Assembly: GCA_002359025.1 (NCBI GenBank)
Contig: DEPZ01000011.1
Span: forward strand, 1-34,665
Origin: Erysipelotrichaceae bacterium UBA3379
Lineage (GTDB): Bacteria > Bacillota_I > Bacilli_A > Erysipelotrichales > Coprobacillaceae
Direction: 5' to 3'
DNA length: 34,665 bases
This document shows positions 1 to 6,721 of the stretch, one piece after another. The notes under the pieces were generated by a model. The model saw only the letters and a program-made list of their open reading frames with translations. It searched no databases and was not told where the DNA came from. Every line of letters begins with the position of its first letter. The stretch's first letter is position 1. Made by a program: the position numbers and the translations under genes.

Positions 1-15
1 TTAAAGCTTTTTTAG

Positions 16-45
16 ACCATGCGCATAGCACATGGTTTTCTTTTA
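16..45 (+). terminator. Rho-independent terminator of a gene left of the window
   Basis: A 9-bp stem (accatgcgc at 16-24 with gcacatggt at 28-36, one G-T wobble, 3-nt loop) is followed by a T-rich run (tttctttt). The T run lies on the plus strand, so it should end a plus-strand gene lying upstream of position 1, convergent with the aminotransferase. Confidence 0.7.
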
Positions 46-79
46 TAATAAAAACGAAAGATCCATATCTTCCGCTTTC
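46..79 (-). terminator. Terminator of the alaR-alaT operon
   Basis: On the minus strand an 8-bp stem (cggaagat with atctttcg, 4-nt loop, one G-U pair), extended by A-T pairs, is followed by TTTTTATT. It begins about 30 bases after the aminotransferase stop. Confidence 0.75.
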
Positions 80-111
80 ATTATATGATTCAGTTTTTTA
101 CTTTATAAGTT

Positions 112-1287
112 CTATTGATTGGCTTTTAATTTATCCACAAATATTTTTATACGAGATGTTGCGAGTTTTAATTCTTCAATACTATATGCATATGAAACTC
201 TTATAAAACCTTCTCCAGCTGGACCAAATGCCGTACCTGGGACACAAGCAACCTTTTGATCATTCAATAATGCTTCGCAAAATTCTTCTGAAGTCATTCC
301 GGTAGAACGAATACATGGAAATACATAAAATGCTCCTTGTGGTTTAAATGTTTCAAGCCCCATATCATTAAATGTCTTCACCAAAAAGTTTCTTCTTGTT
401 TTATAAGAATTTCGCATTTTTTCAATCTCTTCTTGGCAATTTTTTAACCCTTCAATCGCACCATATTGTGCTGGTGTAGGTGCAGACATAATGACGTATT
501 GATGGATTTTATTCATTGCCTTTGTAAAAGTTTCATTTGCAAGAACATATCCAAGTCTCCATCCAGTCATGGCGAAAGCTTTTGAAAAACCACTCACAAC
601 AATAACTTGATCTTTAATTTCTTCAAATGAAGCAATAGAACAAAATTCATCTTCATAACTTAATTCAGCATAAATTTCATCTGATAAGACAATAATCCCA
701 GATTCTTTTATGATAGGAACAATTTTTTCGAAATCTTCCTTTGTCATAAATCCACCTGTTGGATTAGATGGATAATTGATAAGAATGACTTTTGTACGTG
801 GAGTTATTGCTTGTTTCAAAAGTTCAGGTGTTAATTTAAATTGGTCTTCATGACGTAAATTAATCTTTACGGTTGTTCCACCAGCTAATTCTACACCTGG
901 AGCATATGCTACATACCCTGGATCAAGTACAATAACTTCATCTCCATGATTAATTAAGGCACGTATTGCTAAATCAATACCTTCTGACCCTCCTACTGTG
1001 ACTATGCAGTTGTCTTTTGCATCATATTGAACATGAAATCTTCTATGATAATAATTACAAATTTCTTCTCTTAATTCTAATAAACCTTGATTTGCAGTAT
1101 AGAATGTTTTTCCTTTTTCAATTGAATAAATGGCAGCTTCTCTAATTGCCCAAGGTGTCGTAAAATCAGGTTCACCAACCCCAAGAGAAATAACACCTTC
1201 CATTTGTGATGCCAAATCAAAAAATTTTCTAATACCACTTGGTTTAATAATTTTTACATGGTCACTAAGATAATCATTACAATTCAT
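112..1287 (-). CDS. alaT: PLP-dependent class I/II aminotransferase (AlaT/AspC-like)
   Basis: This 391-residue protein is a complete fold-type I aminotransferase. The PLP-binding lysine is K236 in SGFSKAFAMTGWRLGY. N171-YPSNPTGG binds the cofactor and substrate, D203 and Y206 sit in SDEIYAEL, and R363 in FIRVSYAYS is the expected carboxylate-binding arginine. Family knowledge: such enzymes move amino groups between alanine, aspartate or aromatic amino acids and 2-oxoglutarate in the cytosol. The start lies one base after the stop of the upstream Lrp-type regulator (TAATATG), so the pair is probably translationally coupled. The same pairing is known for Bacillus subtilis alaR-alaT (yugG-yugH), which favours alanine transamination. 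Substrate specificity cannot be read from sequence, and aspartate or aromatic substrates remain possible. Confidence 0.88.
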   Translation of the reverse strand: MNCNDYLSDHVKIIKPSGIRKFFDLASQMEGVISLGVGEPDFTTPWAIREAAIYSIEKGKTFYTANQGLLELREEICNYYHRRFHVQYDAKDNCIVTVGGSEGIDLAIRALINHGDEVIVLDPGYVAYAPGVELAGGTTVKINLRHEDQFKLTPELLKQAITPRTKVILINYPSNPTGGFMTKEDFEKIVPIIKESGIIVLSDEIYAELSYEDEFCSIASFEEIKDQVIVVSGFSKAFAMTGWRLGYVLANETFTKAMNKIHQYVIMSAPTPAQYGAIEGLKNCQEEIEKMRNSYKTRRNFLVKTFNDMGLETFKPQGAFYVFPCIRSTGMTSEEFCEALLNDQKVACVPGTAFGPAGEGFIRVSYAYSIEELKLATSRIKIFVDKLKANQ

Positions 1288-1288
1288 A

Positions 1289-1780
1289 TTAAGGTGTCAC
1301 CACCAATCTTGTATTCTTTCCATCTTCATCTTCTTCCAATATAATTCCATTATTTTTATATTGTTTTAATACAAAATATGTTGAAGTCCCTGTAACTCCT
1401 TCTAAGCATGCTAATTTACTTGCTACAAAGTGAGCTACTTCTTGCATTGTTTTTCCTTTCACAATAGCCATAAACTCAAAGCTACCACTCAAAAGATAAA
1501 CAGTATCAACTTCATCAAACTTATAAATATGACTTGCTATTCTATCATATCCATATTCTCTTTCTGGACTTGCGTTTATTTGAATCAATGCTGTTACAAT
1601 TGATGTATTTGCTAAATCCCAATTAACAATTGTATGATACCCACAAATAACCTTTTGTTTTTCTAACTCACTCATTCTTTTTAAAACATCATCTTGTGAT
1701 GCATCCAAAGCAGCAGCCAAATCAGTGACTTCCATTCTCGCATGACTTTGTAATAAATCTAATAGTAATTTATCTTCCAC
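1289..1780 (-). CDS. alaR: Lrp/AsnC family transcriptional regulator
   Basis: This 163-residue protein has the Lrp/AsnC layout: an N-terminal winged helix-turn-helix (residues about 5-50, with LAAALDASQDDVLKRMSELE as the DNA-reading part) and a C-terminal RAM/AsnC ligand-binding domain (about 60-140). The start is GTG (1778-1780), preceded by a good SD (aagggtgg). It is the first gene of an operon with the aminotransferase and is divergent from the lactonase gene. A perfect dyad upstream (1810-1822) is a candidate self-regulation site. By analogy with B. subtilis AlaR it may control the adjacent aminotransferase in response to an amino acid; this is inferred from gene pairing only. The C-terminal tail of about 20 residues is acidic and not part of the known fold. 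Confidence 0.85.
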   Translation of the reverse strand: MEDKLLLDLLQSHARMEVTDLAAALDASQDDVLKRMSELEKQKVICGYHTIVNWDLANTSIVTALIQINASPEREYGYDRIASHIYKFDEVDTVYLLSGSFEFMAIVKGKTMQEVAHFVASKLACLEGVTGTSTYFVLKQYKNNGIILEEDEDGKNTRLVVTP

Positions 1781-1809
1781 TCAGACCACCCTTTCTGTTA
1801 TATGTAAAT

Positions 1810-1822
1810 ATTGTATTACAAT
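1810..1822. promoter_or_regulatory. Perfect 13-bp dyad upstream of the Lrp-type gene
   Basis: ATTGTA-T-TACAAT is a perfect 6+1+6 inverted repeat about 30 bases upstream of the alaR start, in the AT-rich space shared with the divergent lactonase gene. Position and symmetry suit an operator for the neighbouring regulator, but no binding rule is matched. Confidence 0.4.
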
Positions 1823-1876
1823 TTCATCGTATATAAAAGTAAATTATTTTAAAATTCATAATTAATGCTATATTTC

Positions 1877-1906
1877 TTAACTTATTTCCAATTTATATGA
1901 TAAAAT
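1877..1906 (+). promoter_or_regulatory. Promoter of the lactonase gene
   Basis: A -35 TTAACT (1877-1882), an 18-bp spacer and a -10 TAAAAT (1901-1906) with an upstream TG (extended -10) lie about 10 bases before the SD aaagggg. Confidence 0.55.
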
Positions 1907-1929
1907 AGATTTATGAAAGGGGTTTGAAT

Positions 1930-2961
1930 ATGAAAACTTTTTATATAGCAAGCTATGGGAAAAACGATGATAAAGGAATATATATCATGAAGTTTGATGA
2001 AGATACACTGAAAATCAAACAAATACAACAAATTATTACACAAGATTATCCATCATATATGATTACAAAAGATCATGTTCTTTATATTGCATATAAAAAT
2101 GCAAGTACATCTCAAGATGGTGGAGGATTAGGAAGTTTTGCAATTTATAAAGATGAACTACTGCTCAATAATAACTACAATTCTAGTGGTCGCTCTTATA
2201 CACACCTTTGTGTAGATGATCAACAAAGATATTTATTTGCTGCCAATTACCATATAGGAGCAACTGCAGCATACCAACTTGAAAATAAAGTGATTACACA
2301 AAAAATATGTGCTGTTCGACATACTGGATTAGGACCAGATTTACTAAAACGTCAAACTTCACCACATGCTCATTGTGTCGGTTTTACTCCAGACAAAAAA
2401 TTTCTTTATTCTGTAGATTTAGGAGCAGATAAAATTGTCATGTATAGATATACAAATGGTGTCTTATTAGAAGATCCTGAATATACTCACAGTATTATGC
2501 CTGGATCAGGACCAAGACATATGATTTTTTCACAAGATGGACGTTTTGCATACTTAGTTAACGAGATTGCAAATAATATTATGGTATTTAAATATCTTGA
2601 TGGGCGATTCCATCTTATTCAAGCTATTCATTGTATTCCTCGTCATTTCAAAGGTTTTTCAAGTGCTGCAGCTATTCGTCTTACACAATCAGGAGAACAT
2701 CTTTTTGTATCTAATCGTGGACATGATAGTATTGCTATGTATCGTGTTAACAAGGAAACTGGGAAGATTTCTTTATTGTATATGGTACATACTGGAAAAG
2801 ACCCAAGAGATTTCCAAATTATAGATGATCGTTATCTCATTGTTGCTTGTCAACATGATAATCTTTTACAAGTTCTTACTTTTGATGAACCTAATGAAAA
2901 ATTACTTTTAAGTGACTCTTCTTTTAAAATACCTGAACCTGTATGTATTGCTAAAGAATAA
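1930..2961 (+). CDS. pgl: Lactonase family protein, 7-bladed beta-propeller (6-phosphogluconolactonase type)
   Basis: The 343-residue product is a cytosolic beta-propeller of the YbhE/Pgl family. Blade-like repeats recur along the whole length, and the family motifs SPHAHCVGFTPDKKFLYSVDLG (about 140-160), GPRHMIFSQDGRFAYLVNE and VSNRGHDSIAMY are present. In this family the enzyme hydrolyses 6-phosphogluconolactone, or another sugar lactone, in the oxidative pentose-phosphate route. ATG 1930 is chosen because the SD aaagggg lies 7 bases upstream; an in-frame TTG at 1924 is too close to it. The gene stands alone with its own promoter and ends in a terminator shared with the convergent MATE gene. 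No neighbouring zwf or gnd confirms the pathway, so the exact lactone is uncertain. Confidence 0.82.
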   Translation: MKTFYIASYGKNDDKGIYIMKFDEDTLKIKQIQQIITQDYPSYMITKDHVLYIAYKNASTSQDGGGLGSFAIYKDELLLNNNYNSSGRSYTHLCVDDQQRYLFAANYHIGATAAYQLENKVITQKICAVRHTGLGPDLLKRQTSPHAHCVGFTPDKKFLYSVDLGADKIVMYRYTNGVLLEDPEYTHSIMPGSGPRHMIFSQDGRFAYLVNEIANNIMVFKYLDGRFHLIQAIHCIPRHFKGFSSAAAIRLTQSGEHLFVSNRGHDSIAMYRVNKETGKISLLYMVHTGKDPRDFQIIDDRYLIVACQHDNLLQVLTFDEPNEKLLLSDSSFKIPEPVCIAKE

Positions 2962-3005
2962 TAAAGGTCCCTTCTATAAAGATGGGACTTTCATTATTCT
3001 TTTTA
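2953..3005. terminator. Bidirectional terminator between lactonase and MATE genes
   Basis: Arms at 2953-2971 and 2984-3002 form a long, nearly perfect stem (core ggtccc with gggact plus A-T flanks), followed on the plus strand by ctttttaatttt. The MATE stop codon (2974-2976) falls in the loop, so its last codons are part of the terminator. Confidence 0.75.
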
Positions 3006-4302
3006 ATTTTCTAATTGAAAAGAGAACAGAACATAATCTAGCAATTCCCTCTCCTATTACAAAAGCTGGTAAACCAATAACTAAGTTTAAACAATATACA
3101 CATACTAATCTCACCACAACATCAATAAAACTACTTAGTAAAAATAATTTCATGTGCAAAGAACTTCTTAACATGCTTTCATTTAAATATTTCATACTAT
3201 TAAAAATCATAACAATAGAATATAAACATATATATAAACGAAAGAACTGATATCCATAATTATATTTATCTACATCAAAAAACAAATAACATATTCCCTT
3301 ATTGAAGAACATAAATACAATTCCAATAACCAATATATATACTAATGAAACTTTAAGTAGAAACTTATATATACTTTTTATTTTATTCATCTCTGTATTG
3401 ACAAATAATCTAGAAAAGTAAATAGAAGAAGTTTGTGATAAAGCAATTAATGGAACTTGTGTGATATTAATAATCTTTGTAATTGCTACATATCCACTCA
3501 TAATTTCTACACCATATGGATTGACCCAAGATTGTAAACATGTATATGTTAAGGTAATTACAGATTGCTGAAAAGCAGATGGAATTGCTACTTTTAATAC
3601 TTCTAACAGAATAGAAAAATCAATTGTCAATTGTAGCTGTTTACTTGAATATTCCTTTATCTTTACAAAACACAATTTTATACTTATGCACATACAAATC
3701 ATTTGAGCGAGAATAGTTGCAAGTGCAACTCCTCCAACATCCATATGAAACACACAAACAAATAGAATATCTAATATAATATTTATAATTGATGATGTCA
3801 CAACAAGATAAAAACTCATATGCGAATAACCTAGAGTTGTGATAAAAGCTCTCGATATATCATAACAATATATAAATAAAGCTCCTGCCATATAAATATA
3901 ACAATACATCTTTACATCTTGCATAATTTTTAAAGGAATATTCATTATATGTATAATCCCATTCAAACTTAATATCCCTATACTTGATAACATCAGTGCA
4001 CCAATAACCCCCAAAATCAACATATTCATGCACAGCTTTGATAAATTATTATATTCCTTTTTCCCAATGCATCTAGATACTATAATATCACATGCTATCT
4101 CTAGTCCTCCTGATAACACAATAAACACCATGACAATTGACCCAGCATTCCCCACTGCTGAAAGTTCATTAACACCTAAAAACTGTCCAACGACCATCAT
4201 ATCTACTATGTTATAGAATTGTTGTGTAAATAAGCTTAAAACCAATGGAATGGAAAAGATTAGCATCTTCTTTTTATATTCACGATTAACCACTCCATCC
4301 AC
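2974..4302 (-). CDS. MATE family multidrug/cation efflux transporter
   Basis: A 442-residue integral membrane protein with about 12 hydrophobic segments in two similar halves, starting IPLVLSLFTQQFYNIVDMMVVGQFLG, a typical MATE first helix. MATE proteins export cationic drugs or metabolites using a Na+ or H+ gradient. The GTG start at 4300-4302 is preferred. It has a strong SD (ggggaggtg, 4309-4317), whereas the upstream in-frame ATG at 4333-4335 overlaps the -10 box of a MerR-type promoter and would not be transcribed as a start. The gene is divergent from a MerR/GyrI-like regulator, which suggests drug-inducible expression. The substrate is unknown. Confidence 0.85.
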   Translation of the reverse strand: MDGVVNREYKKKMLIFSIPLVLSLFTQQFYNIVDMMVVGQFLGVNELSAVGNAGSIVMVFIVLSGGLEIACDIIVSRCIGKKEYNNLSKLCMNMLILGVIGALMLSSIGILSLNGIIHIMNIPLKIMQDVKMYCYIYMAGALFIYCYDISRAFITTLGYSHMSFYLVVTSSIINIILDILFVCVFHMDVGGVALATILAQMICMCISIKLCFVKIKEYSSKQLQLTIDFSILLEVLKVAIPSAFQQSVITLTYTCLQSWVNPYGVEIMSGYVAITKIINITQVPLIALSQTSSIYFSRLFVNTEMNKIKSIYKFLLKVSLVYILVIGIVFMFFNKGICYLFFDVDKYNYGYQFFRLYICLYSIVMIFNSMKYLNESMLRSSLHMKLFLLSSFIDVVVRLVCVYCLNLVIGLPAFVIGEGIARLCSVLFSIRKLKRIMKVPSL

Positions 4303-4303
4303 C

Positions 4304-4332
4304 TTGTTCACCTCCCCAGCTTTTGTTATAAT
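4304..4332 (+). promoter_or_regulatory. Promoter of the MerR-family gene
   Basis: TTGTTC (4304-4309), a 17-bp spacer and TATAAT (4327-4332). Transcription would start near 4339, just before the shared dyad at 4343-4359, so regulator binding could repress its own gene. Confidence 0.6.
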
Positions 4333-4333
4333 C

Positions 4334-4364
4334 ATCTTAAAGTATCCTCTTAGGGGATAGTCAA
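4334..4364 (-). promoter_or_regulatory. MerR-type promoter/operator driving the MATE gene (19-bp spacer)
   Basis: On the minus strand, -35 TTGACT (4359-4364) and -10 TAAGAT (4334-4339) are 19 bp apart, the over-long spacing characteristic of MerR-activated promoters. The spacer contains the imperfect palindrome TATCCTCTTAGGGGATA (4343-4359), which resembles BmrR/TipA-type operators. The regulator gene starts at 4375. Confidence 0.78.
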
Positions 4365-4374
4365 GGAGAATTAT

Positions 4375-5130
4375 ATGAAAGAACTTTTATCAACTGGAGA
4401 ATTTGCAAAATTATGTCATGTAAATAAAAAAACACTCTTCTATTATGAAAAGATTGGTATATTAAAGCCCTATACTGTTACTCAACAAGGATATAGATAT
4501 TATGCTTTACACCAACTTGATACCATGAGTACAATTAAAATGTTTCAAAAAATAGGTATGTCCTTACATGATATTCAAGATTTCTTTGATTCAAAAGATA
4601 TCTATTTTAAACAAGAACAATTAAACCAACAAATAGAAACCGTCAAACAAACAATACAAGAATATCAAAATATATATTCAACACTTCAATTCATTAATGA
4701 ACGATATACACATCTCAAAGAAATAGGATTAAATCATCTATTTATCGAAACGATAGATAACCAATATTATCATATACGACCAAAAGATCAAAATCATCCT
4801 ACTATTCTCAATTCCTTACAATATGGTTTAGAATTTGGTGTACTCATTTATCCTCAAGATAAACCACATACTTTTCAATATACTTTTCAAAAAACAACAC
4901 CAGAAAAAAGTAACTTTATTAAACCAAAAGGTAGATATGCTTCGATCTATAAACTTGTTGATTCTCATCAGCTTATGGATATTATTGATCCATTTTTAAA
5001 GATGTTATCACAGTATTCTTTAACATATCCTATTTATCATGAAGACTTTTGTAATGATATTATTCATTTAAAAGATAAAATTATTATTAAATTATCTATT
5101 CAAATCAATAGTGATGAAAAGACAATTTAA
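4375..5130 (+). CDS. MerR family transcriptional regulator with C-terminal effector-binding domain
   Basis: A 251-residue regulator. Residues about 5-75 are a MerR winged helix (TGEFAKLCHVNKKTLFYYEKIGIL, then a GYRYY wing motif). A coiled-coil linker follows (about 75-125, rich in Q, E and I), then a C-terminal domain (about 125-250) laid out like GyrI/BmrR effector domains, with IETIDNQYYHIRPK as its first strand. Proteins of this type bind hydrophobic cations or drugs and untwist a 19-bp-spacer promoter; exactly such a promoter lies in front of the divergent MATE gene. ATG 4375 follows the SD aaggag. The effector is unknown. No metal-binding cysteine cluster is visible, which argues against a metal sensor. 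Confidence 0.83.
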   Translation: MKELLSTGEFAKLCHVNKKTLFYYEKIGILKPYTVTQQGYRYYALHQLDTMSTIKMFQKIGMSLHDIQDFFDSKDIYFKQEQLNQQIETVKQTIQEYQNIYSTLQFINERYTHLKEIGLNHLFIETIDNQYYHIRPKDQNHPTILNSLQYGLEFGVLIYPQDKPHTFQYTFQKTTPEKSNFIKPKGRYASIYKLVDSHQLMDIIDPFLKMLSQYSLTYPIYHEDFCNDIIHLKDKIIIKLSIQINSDEKTI

Positions 5131-5163
5131 AAAGAGATGTAACGAAATCGTTCACCTCTTTTT
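5129..5163. terminator. Bidirectional terminator between the merR-type gene and noc
   Basis: Arms 5129-5145 and 5148-5163 pair almost fully (one bulge and one mismatch), with A-run and T-run at the ends, so it works in both directions. The noc stop codon (5162-5164) lies at the edge of the stem. Confidence 0.75.
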
Positions 5164-5929
5164 ATTTCTTCATTTTAATTGTATAAATGACTGCATCTTC
5201 TGTTTCATCAGATGTTGTTGTTAGTTCAACACCAGCTTGTTCTACCATTTTAATAGCTTGTTCTAGTGTATTAATAGCAATTTTTAAGTTTTGAGAAATA
5301 CTTTTTGATTTAGGTTTAGGTTTTTTAGGTTCTATTTTGGTTTGGATTTTTTCTTCTGTTTGTTTGACATTCAAACCTTTGTCCATGATTTCTCTAAGCA
5401 TATTATTTTGTTTTGCTGTTGAATCAAGTTTGAGTAAAGCACGAGCATGTCTTTCTGTAATATCTCGTCTTCTTACAGCTTCTTGCACTGTCATTGGTAA
5501 TTGTAATAATCTTAATTTATTGGCAATTGTCGATTGTTTTTTACCTACTTTTTGAGCTAATTGTTCTTGTGTTAAGTTTTGGATATCTAGTAATTGTTGA
5601 TAAGCTAATGCTTCTTCTATTGGAGATAGGTTTTCTCTTTGTATATTTTCGACCAAGGCTGCAGTTGCGGTTTGTTTTTCATCATATTCTTGAACCATGC
5701 ATGGAACTTCATCTAAACCAGCAAGTTTGCATGCTCTAAATCTTCTTTCTCCAACTACGATTTGATATTTTCCATGATATGGTCTTACAACAATGGGTTG
5801 TAATAATCCATTTTGTTGAATAGATACAGAAAGTTCTTGAATTTTTTCTGCTTCAAAATGAGTTCTTGGTTGTTTTTCATTAGCTTCTATTTGATTAATA
5901 TCTATAAATTTATACACTGGTTCTTTCAC
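5162..5929 (-). CDS. noc: Nucleoid occlusion protein Noc (ParB family)
   Basis: A 255-residue ParB/Spo0J/Noc-family CTPase-type DNA-binding protein. Visible parts are the CTP-site box GERRFRACKLAG, the ENIQRENLSPIEEA box, a helix-turn-helix in LTQEQLAQKVGKKQSTIANK, and TERHARALLKL followed by LNVKQTEEKI. The C-terminal dimer region ends MVEQAGVELTTT, very close to Bacillus Noc. The position directly after mnmG and rsmG also matches noc. In Bacillus, Noc binds NBS sites and the membrane and blocks Z-ring assembly over the nucleoid. GTG 5927-5929 is the likely start (SD aaaggag 8 bases upstream); the GTG at 5938 touches the SD. The N-terminal amphipathic membrane helix of Bacillus Noc appears to be missing, and no parA/soj or second parB follows, so it may act partly as the ParB of this genome. 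Confidence 0.82.
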   Translation of the reverse strand: MKEPVYKFIDINQIEANEKQPRTHFEAEKIQELSVSIQQNGLLQPIVVRPYHGKYQIVVGERRFRACKLAGLDEVPCMVQEYDEKQTATAALVENIQRENLSPIEEALAYQQLLDIQNLTQEQLAQKVGKKQSTIANKLRLLQLPMTVQEAVRRRDITERHARALLKLDSTAKQNNMLREIMDKGLNVKQTEEKIQTKIEPKKPKPKSKSISQNLKIAINTLEQAIKMVEQAGVELTTTSDETEDAVIYTIKMKK

Positions 5930-6007
5930 AATATTCACTCCTTTGATATGTTACATATTATATCATTTTTATATTAAAAACAAAAGATATAGACGAACGA
6001 TGTTCGT

Positions 6008-6712
6008 CTATAATGGCTTTTTCTTGATTTTCCCAAATGGTCTAGGATACTTTAAAGGTGTTGCTTTTTCTTTATGTATAAATATATTACAACGGTGATC
6101 GTTTTCATCAGTTAAAGTGAAATCAACTTGTTTATACACTTTTCCACCTAATTTTTCTATTCCTGCCTTTGCTTCTTCTAGTTCTTCTTTTGCTTTTAAA
6201 CCTTTTAGTGTAATAAAATCTCCACCTAATTTCACTAAAGGTAAACAAAGTTCATCTAAAATATTAAGTCTTGCTACTGCTCTTGCTGTAACAATATCAA
6301 ATGATTCTCGATGTTTTAAAGCATATTCTTCTGCTCTTGCACTCACAGCTGTTACATTTTCTAATTCTAATACTTCACATAAATGATTTAAGAAAGTAAT
6401 ACGTTTTGTTAATGAATCTACAATAGTTATTTTTAATTCTGGATAAACGATTTTTAGTGGAATTGAAGGAAATCCAGCACCTGCACCAATATCACATAGT
6501 GACTGATGATTTAAATCATAATCAAATGAAATCGTTAAAGAGTCATAAAAATGCTTTAAATAAACATCTTCGTTTTGAGTAATCGCAGTAAGATTCATTT
6601 TTTCATTCCATTCTACTAATGTTTCATAGTATTTATGGAATTGATCTAATTGTTTTTGTGTTAATTCTATTCCTTTTTCTTTTAATGCTTCTATAAATTG
6701 TTCAATATTCAT
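6008..6712 (-). CDS. rsmG: 16S rRNA (guanine-N7)-methyltransferase RsmG (GidB)
   Basis: A 234-residue Rossmann-fold methyltransferase that methylates N7 of G527 (E. coli numbering) in 16S rRNA using SAM. The SAM-binding loop is CDIGAGAGFPSIPLKI (about residues 69-84), and VEWNEKMNLTAI and VTARAVARL are RsmG signatures. Length matches the family (about 240). It lies 9 bases after mnmG, and its SD (aagagg) overlaps the mnmG stop codon, so the two are co-transcribed and probably coupled. The C-terminus is lysine-rich (PFGKIKKKPL), as usual for this rRNA-binding protein. Loss-of-function alleles of rsmG give low-level streptomycin resistance in other bacteria; nothing here suggests such a defect. 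Confidence 0.95.
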   Translation of the reverse strand: MNIEQFIEALKEKGIELTQKQLDQFHKYYETLVEWNEKMNLTAITQNEDVYLKHFYDSLTISFDYDLNHQSLCDIGAGAGFPSIPLKIVYPELKITIVDSLTKRITFLNHLCEVLELENVTAVSARAEEYALKHRESFDIVTARAVARLNILDELCLPLVKLGGDFITLKGLKAKEELEEAKAGIEKLGGKVYKQVDFTLTDENDHRCNIFIHKEKATPLKYPRPFGKIKKKPL

Positions 6713-6721
6713 AATAACCTC

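Noticed and set aside
131..139. Perfect DnaA-box sequence TTATCCACA
   Set aside because: It is a single copy inside the end of the aminotransferase gene, where it encodes ordinary residues (VDK). No cluster of boxes or AT-rich unwinding region is beside it, so it is not an origin.
4028..4216. Plus-strand small frame inside the MATE gene
   Set aside because: It lies antisense to conserved MATE helices and lacks an SD; it is a shadow of the real gene.
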